From Lysobacteraceae bacterium UBA6001 (lineage in GTDB: Bacteria > Pseudomonadota > Gammaproteobacteria > Xanthomonadales > Xanthomonadaceae): a stretch of 19,265 nucleotides of DNA. Every line of letters begins with the position of its first letter. Position 1 is the stretch's first letter. Under the pieces are notes generated by a model that did no database searches, was not told the origin of the DNA, and saw only the letters and a list, made by a program, of their open reading frames with translations. The position numbers were made by a program, and so were the translations under genes. Of this stretch, positions 8,701 through 18,300 are shown piece after piece. The stretch covers positions 1,668-20,932 of the forward strand of contig DJAN01000124.1 in assembly GCA_002429615.1 (NCBI GenBank). Direction: 5' to 3'.

Positions 8701-11700
8701 CGGCGGCGTCGACCCGCTGGGCTACGACGCGCTGAACCCGGAAGCGAACCTGATCACCTACCGGGTCACGATCCGCAACAACGGCCCGTCGGTCGCCACC
8801 AACGTGCGCCTGGCCGACACGCTGACCCCGCCGGCCGGCCGCACCGTGACCTTCATGGGCGCCTCGACCTCGACCGGTGGCCCGTTCTCGACCTCGGCGT
8901 GCAGCATCACCGCCGGCAGCAACCCGACCACCGGCGCGGCGCTGTCGCTGGACTGCCTGATGCCCGGCATCGGCTTCAGCAACAACGTCGACGGCGTGGT
9001 CGCCTCCGGCCAGACCAGCACGCTGTACCTGCGCTACCGCTACGACACCGCCCCGGGCGCGTCGGGCGACACCGTGACCAACGTGGCCAACGCCAGCTCG
9101 GCCGAGGCCGAGAGCGACACCGCCAACAACCTCGCCACGCAGGAAACCACCATCCGCGCCGCCGCCGACATGGGCGTGGCCAAGTACGTCATCAGCACCG
9201 CGCCGGATGCCGATCCGGACGTGGCGCTGCCGGCCAACGTCACCTCGGTGGCGCTGCGCCAGCCGTTCTACTACGTGCTCGACGGCATCAACAACGGCCC
9301 GGGCGCGAGCCTGTCGCGCGACCGCAGCGGCACCAGCCCGCTCAACGGCACCGGCAGCGTGATCACCGATGCGCTGCCGAGCGGGCTGGTCGTCACCGGC
9401 ACCGCGACGTGGCAGAAGAAGGGCACCGTGCCGGCGGGCGGCGGCGGTGAAGTGCCGAACGGCACCGGCACCTGCACCAAGACCGGCACCACGCTGCGCT
9501 GCCAGCTCGGCGACATGACCGTGGGCGGCAAGGCGCGCATCGTCGTGCCGGTGCGCTGGGATACCTATCCGGGTACCAGCGCGATCAACAACACCGCCAC
9601 GATCGCCACCGAGCAGATCGACCGCAACAGCGCCAACAACACCGCCACCGTGCCGATCCTGGTGACGCGCTCGTCGCTGACCGGCCTGGTGTTCGAGGAC
9701 CGCGACCGCAGCGGCAGCAACGGCGGCGTGCGCCAGACCGCCGAACCCGGCATCGCCAACGTCACCGTGGCCCTGACCGGCACCGACGCCTACGGCAATG
9801 CGGTGAACCTCAGCACCACCACCAACGCGACCGGCAACTACACGTTCTCGAACCTGTCGCCGGCCAGCGCGGCCGGCTACACCGTGGCCGAGACCCAGCC
9901 GGCGGCGTACCGCAACGGTCCGGTCGATCCGCCGACCACCGGTGCGAACGCGCCGTCGCTCGGCGGCACCTATGCCGCCGCTGCGCCGGATTCACGCTAC
10001 ACCGCGGTGCCGGTGGGCGCCGCCGACAGCGCCGTGCGATACAACTTCCCCGAGGTGCGCCAGCCCTCGCTGTCCGGCCACGTCTACGTGGACGGCAACT
10101 ACAACAACCGCCGCGACGCCGCCAGCGATGGCGCCATCAGCGGTGCCACCGTGGAGCTGATCAACGAGGCCACCGGCACCGTGGTGGCGACCGCCACCAC
10201 CGGCACCGATGGCAGCTACCAGTTCAGCAATCTCGATCCGCTGCTGCTCTATGCGCTGCGCGAGCCGCTGCCGACCGGCAACTACCGCAATCGTCCGAGC
10301 GCGGTGAGCGCCGGCCAGATCGGCGGCGCCGCCTGCAGCGCCTGCGTGGCGGGCACGGCGGTCTCCGGTGATGCGGCTACCACGGACCGCATCAGCCACA
10401 TCGACCTGGGCGCGGGCCTCGACGGCGTGGACTTCGACTTCGGCGAAGACGCCATCGCCAGCATCGCCGGCCATGTCTACGTCGACCGCAACGGCAATGG
10501 CGACTTCGATGCCGCCGATGCCGGCGGCCGTTACGCGCGCCCGAACGGCGGCCTGGACGCGGTGACGGTCACCCTGACCGGTGCCGGTGCCGACGGTGTG
10601 TTCGGCAGTGGCGACGACCCGGCCGCGGTGGCGGTGCAGACCGACAACAACGGCGCCTACCTGTTCGAGAACCTGGTGGTCGGCCAGCGCTACCGCGTTA
10701 CCGAAACCCAGCCCGATGGCTATGGCAATGCCACCGAGAACGCCAGCAACGTGATCACGATCACCGCGCTGGCGGCCAACGGCGCGCAGGGCCAGGACTT
10801 CGGCGAGAAGCTGGGCTCGCTCGGCGGTCGCGTGTTCGAGGACTTCTCGTCCACCGCGGCGAACAACAACAACGGCCAGTTCGACAGCGGCGAGCACGCC
10901 ATCGCCGGCACCACGCTGACCCTGACCGGCACCGATCACCTCGGCCAGGCGGTCAGCCTGACCGCGCTCAGCGACGAAGCCGGGCTGTACCGCTTCGCCG
11001 AACTGCTGCCGCCGCAGGCCGGCACGTTCTACACGATCACCGAGACCCAGCCGGGCGGCTACATCGACGGCAAGCACCGCGCCGGCAACGCCAGCAGCGC
11101 GGGCGACGCCAGCGTGTCCAACGTGGTGTCGGCCATCGCCATCAGCGCCGGCCAGGACGCCAGCGGCTATGACTTCGGCGAACTGGCCAATGTCATCCTC
11201 AGCGGCAGCGTCTACCTGGACCGCAACGACGACGGCGACCGCAATGCGGGCGATGCCGGCATTCCGAACGTGTCGCTGCGCATTGTCGGCGCCGGCCCGG
11301 ATGGCGTGTTCGACACCGCCGACGACACCAGCGCGCAGGTCACCACCGATGCCGATGGCGACTACAGCTACGGTGGCGCGGTCTCCGGCCAGAACTACCG
11401 CATCGAGCAGACCCAGCCGACCGGGCTGGCGGATGGCCGCGAGCACACCAGCAACAGCATCAGCCTGAGCAACGTGCCGCTGGCGGGTGTGTCCGGCAAC
11501 GACTTCGGCGAACTCGCCGCGCGCCTGTCCGGCACCGTCTACCTGGACGCCAACAACAACGGCCAGCGTGATGCGGGCGAGGCCGGCATCGCCGGCGTCA
11601 GCGTGCAGCTGCCCGCCGGCACCGTGGACGCGCTCGGTGTGAGCGTGGCCGCGGTGGTCAGCGGCAGCGATGGCAGCTATCACTTCAACGACCTGCTGGC

Positions 11701-14700
11701 CGGCACCTACAGCGTGACCGAGCAGGCCGCGCAGCCGGTGGTCGGCGGCGTCACCACGCTCAACGGCATCACCCGCGCCGGCACCATCGATGGCGCCAGC
11801 GTCGGCACCGCCAGCGCGGTGGCCAGCGTGCCGAGCGCGGTGTCGGCGATCGTGCTGCCGGCGGGCAAGGCCTCGCTGGCCAACGACTTCGCCGAAATCC
11901 TGCCGATGTCGGTGGCCGGCCGCGTGTTCTACGACGTCGACAACAACGGCGTGCAGGCCCCCACCGGCGAGCCGGGCATCGAGGACGTGCGCATCGAGCT
12001 GCACGGCACCGATGACACCGGCGCCAGCGTCAGCCTCGACGTGCGCAGTGATGCGCAGGGGCACTTCACCTTCGAAGGCGTGCGTCCGGGCACCTACGCG
12101 CTGGTCGAGCCGCAGCAGCCGGCCGGCACCAGCAACGGCATCACCACGCCAGGCAGCATCGGCGGCGTCGCCAGTGGCACCGCCACGCCGGTGGCCACCG
12201 TGCCCAGCCGCATCGACGGCCTGGCGCTGACCCAGCCGGGCGCGGCCTCGATCGACAACCTGTTCGGCGAGATTCCGCTCAACAGCGGCATCAGCGGGCG
12301 GGTGTGGATCGACGCCAACGACGACGGCCTGGTCGGCGCGAACGAAACCGGCATCGCCAATGTCAGCGTGCAGCTGCGCGGCACCAACGTGCAGGGCCAG
12401 GTCGTGGAACGCGACACCGTGACCGATGCCGATGGCCGCTACAGCTTCGGCGAACTGCCGCCGGGCACCTATACGATCAGCGAGCCGCAGCAGCCGGCCG
12501 GCACCCAGAACGGCCGCACCGTCGCCGGCAATGCCGGTGGCACGGTGACGCCGGTGGCGATCACGCCGTCGGCGATCTCGGCGATCGTGCTGGGCGTCAA
12601 CCACGATGCCATCGACAACAACTTCGGCGAGCTGCCGGGCGCCCGCATCGGCGGCCGCGTGTATGCCGACAACAATGACAACGGCCGCATCGACAACAAT
12701 GAGAGCGGCATCGCCGGCGTGCGCATCGTGCTGCACGGCACCGACGACCTCGGCCACGCGGTGGACGCCACCGCGACCACCAACGCCGAGGGCCGCTACC
12801 TGTTCGACGGCCTGCGCCCGGGCACCTATGCGGTGACCGAGCCGGACCAGCCGCCGAGCACGCTCAACGGCACCACCAACGCCGGCACCATCGATGGCAC
12901 GGCCACCGGCACCGCCACCGGCCGCGATACGCTGCCGTCGGCGGTGAGCGCGATCGTGCTTGGCGTGGGCCGCGCGTCGATCGACAACGACTTCGGCGAG
13001 ATCGGCGATTCGCCGGACATGGTGGTCAGCAAGACCGCCACGCCGGAGCGCTTCACCGTCAACAACGATGCGCTGTACACGATCAGCGTGCGTAATGCCG
13101 GCCAGCAGCCGACCCGCGGCGAGTACGTGGTGCGCGAGCACCTGCCGGAGGGCGTGTCGCTGTCCGCGCTGCCGAGCGGCAATGGCTGGACCTGTACCGG
13201 CGCGATCGGTGACACCCGCTTCAGCTGCCGCAGCAGCACCGTGATCGCCAATGGCGCGACCTCGGCCGACACGCTGCGCGTGCCGGTGGCGGTGACCGCG
13301 GCGGCGGTGACCGGCGCGGCGATCCACAACGCCGTGCTGGTCGAAGGCGGCGGCGAGAACGACAACCGCGCCCCGACCCCGGCCGAGCGTGCCGCGTTCG
13401 AAGGCGACGTCAGCAGCCTGCCGGTGTGCGATACCGCCATCAGCCACAACGCCTGCCGCCTGCCGACCCAGGTGCAGCTGGCCGCGTCGGTGTCCGGCAC
13501 GGTGTGGTTCGAGAGTGGCGAGCAGAGCCGTGTGCTCGACGCCGGCGACCAGCGCCTGCAGGGCTGGACCGTGGAGCTGGTCGATGCGACCAGCGGCCAG
13601 GTCGCACGCAGCGCGATCAGCGGCGTGGACGGCAGTTACCGCATCGGTGACGTGGTGCCGGGCCGCAAGTGGGTGCTGCGCTTCCGCCACCCCGGCTCGG
13701 GCGTGGTGTGGGGCTGGCCGGTCAGCGGCGAGACCGCCTCCGGCGCGGTGACCGCCTGCCAGGCCGACAACGCGCTCGCCAACGGCACCACCAGTTCCTG
13801 CCGCTTCGAGGACGGCGGTACCAGCGCGCTGGAGATCGTGCTCAAGGCCGGCGAGAACCTGCCGCAGCAGAGCCTGCCGGTGGATCCGTCGGGCGTGGTC
13901 TACGATGCCGTCACCCGTGACCCGGTGGCGAACTCGGTGGTCACGCTGGCGCCGGTCGGCACCTGCGCCGGCTTCGATGCCACGCGCAGCGTGCTCAACG
14001 CGGCCAGCGGCGGTTACCGCGTCGATGGCAACGCGGTCTCGATGACCGTGGGCAGCGATGGTGCTTACCAGTTCCTGCTCGGCGCGGCCGCGCCGGCGCG
14101 CTGCGAGTTCCAGCTCACGGTGACCCCGCCCAGCGGCTTCACGTTCGTCTCCACGCTGATCCCGGCCGAAACCCAGGCGCTGTCGCCGGCGGGCGAGGCG
14201 GGTGGGCGTTACGACGTGCAGCCGAACACGCAGGCACCGACCGGCGCGGTCGGCACCGCCACCGCGTACTACCTGCAGGTCTACGCCGGTTCGGCGGTGG
14301 CCAACATCACCCACAACCACGTGCCGCTGGATACCGCGGTGGCGACCGGGCTGTCGATCACCAAGACCGGCGACCGCCAGACCGCCGAGATCGGCGACAC
14401 CGTGCAGTACACGATCACCATCCGCCAGACCGCCGGCAGCCCGCTGCAGACGGTGAACGTGGTCGATCGCCTGCCGCGCGGTTTCACCTACATCGACGGC
14501 ACCGCGCGGGCCAACGGCGCGGCGGTGTCCGAACCGCTCGGCAAGCCCGGCCCGCAGCTGGGCTTCACCACCGGCCCGCTGCAGGTGGGCCAGCAGATCG
14601 CGCTGACCTACCGCGTGCGCGTCGGCGTCGGCGCCCAGCAGGGCGACGGCATCAACCGCGCCCAGGCCCATGGCTGCGCGATCAGCGGCGGCTGTATCGA

Positions 14701-15316
14701 CCCGGTGTCGCTGGCGCCGCGTCCCGGCTCGCTGGCCTCCAACCAGGCGCAGTACCGCGTGCGCGTCACCGGCGGCGTCTTCAGCGACGAGGGCTGCGTG
14801 CTCGGCAAGATCTTCGTGGACTGCAACAACAACCACCTGCAGGACCCCGAAGAGATCGGCATCCCCGGCGTGCGCCTGTACTTCGAGGACGGCACCTGGC
14901 TGGTGAGCGATTCGGAAGGCAAGTACAGCTACTGCGGCCTGCCGCCGCAGAGCCACACGCTGAAAGTGGATGCCAGCACGCTGCCGAACGGGGCGCGCCT
15001 GACCACCAGCAGCAACCGCAACCTGGGCGACGCCGACAGCCTGTTCATCGACCTCAAGAACGGCGAGCTGCATCGCGCCGACTTCATCGAGGGCAGCTGC
15101 GCCAACCCGGTGCTGGAGCAGGTCAAGGCACGCCGCACCCAGGGCGAGGTGCGTGCACCGGAAAGTGAGGCTGGCCAGGCACCGCTGCGTTTCAGCAGCA
15201 AGCCGGTGCGGGCACCGAAGGAAGCGACCGACAGCGCGAAGCAGTCGCCGCAGATCGTCAGTCCACGCGGTAGCACGGCTACGGATGCGGACGGCCACAC
15301 GGAGGTGCAGCCATGA
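5771..15316 (+). CDS. Giant secreted modular surface protein with DUF11 and SdrD_B-like repeats
   Basis: 3181 residues from ATG 5771. A hydrophobic stretch (LFGCLLLCLPFGALA) followed by ADLQ marks a Sec signal peptide with cleavage near 51/52. Its n-region is unusually long, and ATG at 5840 (residue 24) would give a standard one. Residues 52-1300 hold eight DUF11-like modules starting near 52, 204, 329, 458, 625, 782, 965 and 1133, recognised by openings like ADLSITK, by TYTLTVTNNGP, and by ends with xDNNT. Residues 1301-2412 hold nine SdrD_B-like modules opening like SGxVYxDxNxNG and closing with DFGE. Then come a DUF11 module (about 2413), an SdrD_B module (2572), a carboxypeptidase-regulatory-like segment (2706), a DUF11 module (2859) and a final SdrD_B module (3007) with four cysteines. 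A polar tail follows from about 3120. There is no LPXTG, no C-terminal hydrophobic anchor and no autotransporter barrel. A role as an extracellular adhesin or matrix fibre is inferred. Its stop overlaps the next gene. Confidence 0.93.
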   Translation: MADLMRGGREAAMRARVRTSKESMAHARMGGSTLRRLFGCLLLCLPFGALAADLQISNLSDTGYDPTPAGSNVVYSVTVENSADDTVTDAVVIFDLPSGAQAATPLPAFCTVAAGNAQRVECRVGTLVGTFSSNGTPVTFDLPISTVGMAPGSIQIRAAIGTQASMPASNTQIASLADGDGFFANDTNAANNRRVETTTLETAGDLSIEKTATPDPVIGGGEITYTLTVRNAGPSASAGFKVVDSLPAAVTYVANSFAGSGWTFVPGTMTATHAGSLANGGSTSFSFRARVNAGSGNVVNTARVDAGSTPDPLLDNNTGSVTTQVTAGADLGLTKSATPAPAISGQPIAFHIQLTNQGPSAAVNPRFVDNLPTGFVLTGATPPAGWTCTGTTSVTCALDGTLAVGAVAAFTLDSVVPDSGTNSSGNVTNSATASADTPDPNATDNTGSTTFSVLADGADLSLQKTKTPALVPVWSGSGSDLDSRMTSSIVVRNLGPRAATGQVQVVDTLASGEELLLPDGSVAQPGTPYTTGAWSCSVDQLYAAGSPQHVTCDLVSGLPLAVGGTASTLSLLTRARSSSASLLNNACTGGSGGSIEPLTDNGINRDAETGNDCSGAGTRTTDERADLSITKQTNGPGDADNVLAANQDTLTYTLTVTNNGPDATTGVVVNDTVPGYVSGRTQVSMLSYPANWNCTVNNASVVCRSGTTSLANGASAQFVIQVKRALFDSYSQPAGTCGGVAISGAYCNTAGVGIDATVAGSVGELVGTNNQASDWIRIARVANVATSAKTIASGSPGRAGVNTTYVMSYINQGPSAVPGVIFRDVFTLPANDAGFVLVSAQRTGGGTTTCTATAGAGVTVSATAGGDSYANPTGSPATVRVQCQPLSSFANQQTETLQVVIRPNVNATNTGRQFDNIADFFIDLDGDGVADATSGTDVNGNTYDFNSDTSDDTKSAQLPFESGQVDLITNKVDTGFTGGVDPLGYDALNPEANLITYRVTIRNNGPSVATNVRLADTLTPPAGRTVTFMGASTSTGGPFSTSACSITAGSNPTTGAALSLDCLMPGIGFSNNVDGVVASGQTSTLYLRYRYDTAPGASGDTVTNVANASSAEAESDTANNLATQETTIRAAADMGVAKYVISTAPDADPDVALPANVTSVALRQPFYYVLDGINNGPGASLSRDRSGTSPLNGTGSVITDALPSGLVVTGTATWQKKGTVPAGGGGEVPNGTGTCTKTGTTLRCQLGDMTVGGKARIVVPVRWDTYPGTSAINNTATIATEQIDRNSANNTATVPILVTRSSLTGLVFEDRDRSGSNGGVRQTAEPGIANVTVALTGTDAYGNAVNLSTTTNATGNYTFSNLSPASAAGYTVAETQPAAYRNGPVDPPTTGANAPSLGGTYAAAAPDSRYTAVPVGAADSAVRYNFPEVRQPSLSGHVYVDGNYNNRRDAASDGAISGATVELINEATGTVVATATTGTDGSYQFSNLDPLLLYALREPLPTGNYRNRPSAVSAGQIGGAACSACVAGTAVSGDAATTDRISHIDLGAGLDGVDFDFGEDAIASIAGHVYVDRNGNGDFDAADAGGRYARPNGGLDAVTVTLTGAGADGVFGSGDDPAAVAVQTDNNGAYLFENLVVGQRYRVTETQPDGYGNATENASNVITITALAANGAQGQDFGEKLGSLGGRVFEDFSSTAANNNNGQFDSGEHAIAGTTLTLTGTDHLGQAVSLTALSDEAGLYRFAELLPPQAGTFYTITETQPGGYIDGKHRAGNASSAGDASVSNVVSAIAISAGQDASGYDFGELANVILSGSVYLDRNDDGDRNAGDAGIPNVSLRIVGAGPDGVFDTADDTSAQVTTDADGDYSYGGAVSGQNYRIEQTQPTGLADGREHTSNSISLSNVPLAGVSGNDFGELAARLSGTVYLDANNNGQRDAGEAGIAGVSVQLPAGTVDALGVSVAAVVSGSDGSYHFNDLLAGTYSVTEQAAQPVVGGVTTLNGITRAGTIDGASVGTASAVASVPSAVSAIVLPAGKASLANDFAEILPMSVAGRVFYDVDNNGVQAPTGEPGIEDVRIELHGTDDTGASVSLDVRSDAQGHFTFEGVRPGTYALVEPQQPAGTSNGITTPGSIGGVASGTATPVATVPSRIDGLALTQPGAASIDNLFGEIPLNSGISGRVWIDANDDGLVGANETGIANVSVQLRGTNVQGQVVERDTVTDADGRYSFGELPPGTYTISEPQQPAGTQNGRTVAGNAGGTVTPVAITPSAISAIVLGVNHDAIDNNFGELPGARIGGRVYADNNDNGRIDNNESGIAGVRIVLHGTDDLGHAVDATATTNAEGRYLFDGLRPGTYAVTEPDQPPSTLNGTTNAGTIDGTATGTATGRDTLPSAVSAIVLGVGRASIDNDFGEIGDSPDMVVSKTATPERFTVNNDALYTISVRNAGQQPTRGEYVVREHLPEGVSLSALPSGNGWTCTGAIGDTRFSCRSSTVIANGATSADTLRVPVAVTAAAVTGAAIHNAVLVEGGGENDNRAPTPAERAAFEGDVSSLPVCDTAISHNACRLPTQVQLAASVSGTVWFESGEQSRVLDAGDQRLQGWTVELVDATSGQVARSAISGVDGSYRIGDVVPGRKWVLRFRHPGSGVVWGWPVSGETASGAVTACQADNALANGTTSSCRFEDGGTSALEIVLKAGENLPQQSLPVDPSGVVYDAVTRDPVANSVVTLAPVGTCAGFDATRSVLNAASGGYRVDGNAVSMTVGSDGAYQFLLGAAAPARCEFQLTVTPPSGFTFVSTLIPAETQALSPAGEAGGRYDVQPNTQAPTGAVGTATAYYLQVYAGSAVANITHNHVPLDTAVATGLSITKTGDRQTAEIGDTVQYTITIRQTAGSPLQTVNVVDRLPRGFTYIDGTARANGAAVSEPLGKPGPQLGFTTGPLQVGQQIALTYRVRVGVGAQQGDGINRAQAHGCAISGGCIDPVSLAPRPGSLASNQAQYRVRVTGGVFSDEGCVLGKIFVDCNNNHLQDPEEIGIPGVRLYFEDGTWLVSDSEGKYSYCGLPPQSHTLKVDASTLPNGARLTTSSNRNLGDADSLFIDLKNGELHRADFIEGSCANPVLEQVKARRTQGEVRAPESEAGQAPLRFSSKPVRAPKEATDSAKQSPQIVSPRGSTATDADGHTEVQP
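5810..5827 (+). other. Hairpin between the two candidate starts of the giant protein
   Basis: CGTGCGC-GCGT-GCGCACG forms a 7-bp stem with a 4-nt loop. It lies after ATG 5771 and just before the AGGA that precedes ATG 5840. If 5840 is the true start, the hairpin is in the leader and ends only 4 nt before the ribosome binding site. If 5771 is used, it is inside the signal-peptide n-region (RARVRTS). Confidence 0.3.
5924..9670 (+). repeat. Array of eight DUF11-like protein modules
   Basis: Coding-level repeat of about 125-180 residues per unit within the giant protein, with unit starts near nt 5924, 6380, 6755, 7142, 7643, 8114, 8663 and 9167. Units share an opening such as ADLxxxK, a central strand pair with NxGP, and a closing NTAxV...DxxxxNN. 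Several carry a WxC...C cysteine pair (for example WTCTGTTSVTCAL in unit 3 and WNCTVNNASVVC in unit 5). Divergence between units is high, so the array is old. Confidence 0.8.
9671..13007 (+). repeat. Array of nine SdrD_B-like protein modules
   Basis: Units begin near nt 9671, 10063, 10450, 10810, 11189, 11519, 11906, 12280 and 12642. Each opens with a short strand and a D/N-rich loop (YVDRNGNG, YLDRNDDGD, YLDANNNGQ, WIDANDDG, YADNNDNG). Each has a central DxxGxYxF strand and ends in DFGE or a variant. The last four units form a subfamily of about 362-387 bp with an inserted NGxTxxGxxxG segment and SAISAIVLG-like strand. Such loops bind calcium in staphylococcal SdrD B repeats; binding here is inferred. 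Confidence 0.8.
12107..12505 (+). repeat. Exact 24-bp direct repeat within neighbouring SdrD_B-like units
   Basis: The 24 bases at 12107-12130 and 12482-12505, encoding EPQQPAGT, are identical. They are 375 bp apart, the same spacing as the unit period (11906 to 12280). This points to fairly recent duplication or gene conversion between units 7 and 8, and is a possible site of recombination. Confidence 0.7.
15301..15305 (+). promoter_or_regulatory. Strong Shine-Dalgarno for the outer-membrane barrel gene
   Basis: GGAGG lies 7 nt before ATG 15313, inside the end of the giant gene. It fixes the start and, with the ATGA overlap, indicates translational coupling. Confidence 0.75.
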
Positions 15317-18300
15317 GCCGCAAGCCGATGATGCGGCGGATGCCGCGCATGACCCTGCTGGCGTGCGCGCTGGCGACCCTGCCGGCGATGGCGCAGAGCG
15401 TGGGCAGCGGGCGTTTCACCCCGGTGCTGGGCGAGGGCTCGACGCTGTATCCGCGTTCGCCGGCCAGCACCGATGCGATCGCGCGTCGCCTGCCGACGGC
15501 GGGCGAGGGCGCGCAGCCGGCGCAGGGACTGGACCGGATCGAGGTCGAGGTGGACCGTGACGGTGTCCCGGCCGACGGCCAGACCCCGGTGCAGGTCAGC
15601 GTGCGTCTGCTCGACGCCAACGGCCAGCCGGTCTCCGGCCAGCGCTTCGTGACCGTGGAGAACAGCGGCGGCCGCATCCGTCTGCCGGGTTCGCGCACCG
15701 ACGAACTCGGGCCGGGCGCGGCCGATGCCGACAAGGTGATGCCGGGCGTGCAGGTTGCGCTGGAGAACGGCGTGGCGCAGTTCGCGCTGCTCGCGCCCGA
15801 CCAGCCGCAGAACGTGACCCTGCGCGTCAGTGCCGAGGGCCTGGTCGCCGAAGGCAGCATCGGTTTCGTGCCGGAGATGCGCGAGATGATCGCCACCGGC
15901 CTGATCGAGGGCGTGATCAACTTCCATCGCCGCGACAACAGCGGGCTGATCGCGCCGGTCGACCACGACGACGTGTTCGAGCGCGACATCCGCCGCTGGG
16001 AGAAGCAGTTCAACCACGGCAAGGCGAACGCCGCCGCGCGCACCGCGTTCTTCGTCAAGGGCCGGATCAAGGGCGAGTACCTGCTGACCGCCGCCTACGA
16101 TTCGGACAAGGACGTGCGCGGCCGCCTGCTGCGCGACATCCAGCCCGACGAGTACTACCCGGTCTACGGTGATTCCTCGCTGCGCGGCTTCGATGCGCGG
16201 TCGGCCGAGCGCCTGTACGTGCGCGTGGACAACCAGCGCAGCTACCTGCTGTACGGTGACTTCCAGACCGGCGACACCCTGGCCACCACCAGCGGCGTCG
16301 GCGCGCACGGGCCGATCCCGCAGCGCAGCCTGGGCACCTACAACCGCACCGCCACCGGCGCGGGCTGGCACTACGAGAACGCACGCCTGCGCTCGAACGT
16401 GTTCGCCATCCAGGATTCGCTGCGGCAGGTGATCGAGGAGTTCAACAGCCAGGGCAGCGGCCCCTACGCGCTGCGCAACAACGCGGTGCTGGAGGGCAGC
16501 GAGCGCGTCGAGGTGATCGTGCGCGACCGCAACCAGCCCTCGCGCATCGTCTCGGTGCAGCCGCTGGCGCGACTGGTGGACTACAGCTTCGAACCGTTCT
16601 CCGGGCGCATCCTGCTCAACCAGTTCCTGCCCAGCTTCGACAGCAACCTCAACCCGGTCTCGCTGCGCATCACCTATGAACTGGACCAGGGCACCGAGAC
16701 GTTCTGGGTGTACGGCGCCGACGGCCAGCTGAAAGTCACCGATGCGCTGGAGGTGGGCGCCTCGGTGGTGGACGACCGCAACCCGTTCGCCGCCTTCCGC
16801 ATGGGCAGCGCCAACGCCGGCTATCGCTTCGGCGAGCACACCGCGCTGGCGGTGGAGTTCGCGCGCACGCAGAGCGAGATCAACACCAACTCGATCAACC
16901 AGGTCGCCACCCCGGGCCTGCAGGACATGAGTGGCGAGGTCGAGGGTGACGCCTGGCGCCTGGAGTTCGGCCACGACGGCGAGCGCCTGGACGTCAACCT
17001 GTTCGCCGCGCAGACCGACCCGGGTTTCAACAACCCGGCCTCACCGCTGTATGGCGGGCGCGGGGAGTACAACCTCGATGTCGCTTATCGCCTCAACGAG
17101 CGCCTGCAGCTGTACGTGGAAGGCCTGCGCAGCGAGGACCGCAACCCGGACGGCGGCAAGCGCGATGCCGGCGGCGCCGGCCTGCGCGTGCAGGCGACCG
17201 AGAAGCTCACCCTGGACATGGGCTGGCGCTCGATCCGCGAGACCGTGGGTGCGTACTCGCCGTGGAGCAGCTCGCTGGGCTACGGCGATGCCGGCGGCCT
17301 GACCGGCGGCTTCGCCACCGGTGCTGGCGGCGGCGCGCTGGGCTACGGCCAGCAGCCGCTGGATCCGCTGACCGGCCTGCCGGTGATCGGCAGCAGCAGC
17401 GCGGTGACCGGCACCGCCAGCGACCTGCCGATCGGCACCAAGCTGGAATCGGACAGCGCCCGCTTCGGCGCCGGCTACAAGATCGGCGACAAGCTGACCG
17501 TGGGCGGCGAATACGAGCAGAGCGTGGCCGGCGAGGACCGCCACCGCGTCGCCGCCGGTGTCGACTACCAGGTGTTCGAGCGCAGCCGCCTGTACGGCCG
17601 CTACGAGAAGCAGACCGGCCTGACCAGCGCCTACGGCATCACCACCACCGACCGCGAGGCCGATGCGCTGGTGTTCGGCGTGGACAGCAGCTATGCGCGC
17701 GATACCCAGGCGTTCTCCGAATACCGGCTGCGCGATGCGATCAGTGGCCGCGACGTGCAGGCCGCCTCGGGCATCCGCAATACCTGGGATGTCGCCGAGG
17801 GCCTGCGCCTGAGCAGCTCGGTCGAGCATGTGAAGGTCTATGACGGCAATACCGGCGACGCCACCGGCGTGGCGCTGGCGCTGGACTACAGCGCCAACCC
17901 GTTGTGGCGCGGCGCGGCGCGGGTGGAACACCGCATCAGCGGCGATGTCGCCGGCACCGACACCGACGAGGCGTTCGACACCACGCTGGTGCAGCTGATG
18001 CTGGCGCGCAAGCTGAGCCGCGACTGGACCCTGCTGGGCCGCAACTACCTGCTGTCCACCGACTATGCCGCGCGTGGCGACGTGCTGCAGAACCGCTTCC
18101 AGCTCGGCGTGGCCTATCGCGATACCGACACCAACCGGATCAACGCGCTGGCGCGTTACGAGTACAAGCTCGAACGCGACGAGAGCGGGCTGACCCTGCT
18201 GGACGGCGAAGCGGTGGACGGCACCAGCCAGGACATCAGCACCCGCGCGCACATCGTGTCCACCCATGCCGACTGGCATCCGTCGCGGCCGTGGTGGCTG

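Noticed and set aside
5899..9450. A 1183-codon frame on the plus strand overlapping the giant gene
   Set aside because: It is an extreme Arg/Gln/His composition from a shifted reading of GC-rich repeats; the in-phase frame shows real domains.
9671..13007. Regularly spaced repeats considered as CRISPR or satellite DNA
   Set aside because: The repeats are 330-390 bp protein modules in one open frame, with diverged DNA and no short identical repeat-spacer pattern.
9992..15298. A 1768-codon open frame antisense to the giant gene
   Set aside because: It is rich in Ala, Gly, Arg, His and Val with no domain-like motifs, and mirrors the repetitive GC-rich codons of the sense gene. The sense frame has clear repeated domains, so this is a shadow.
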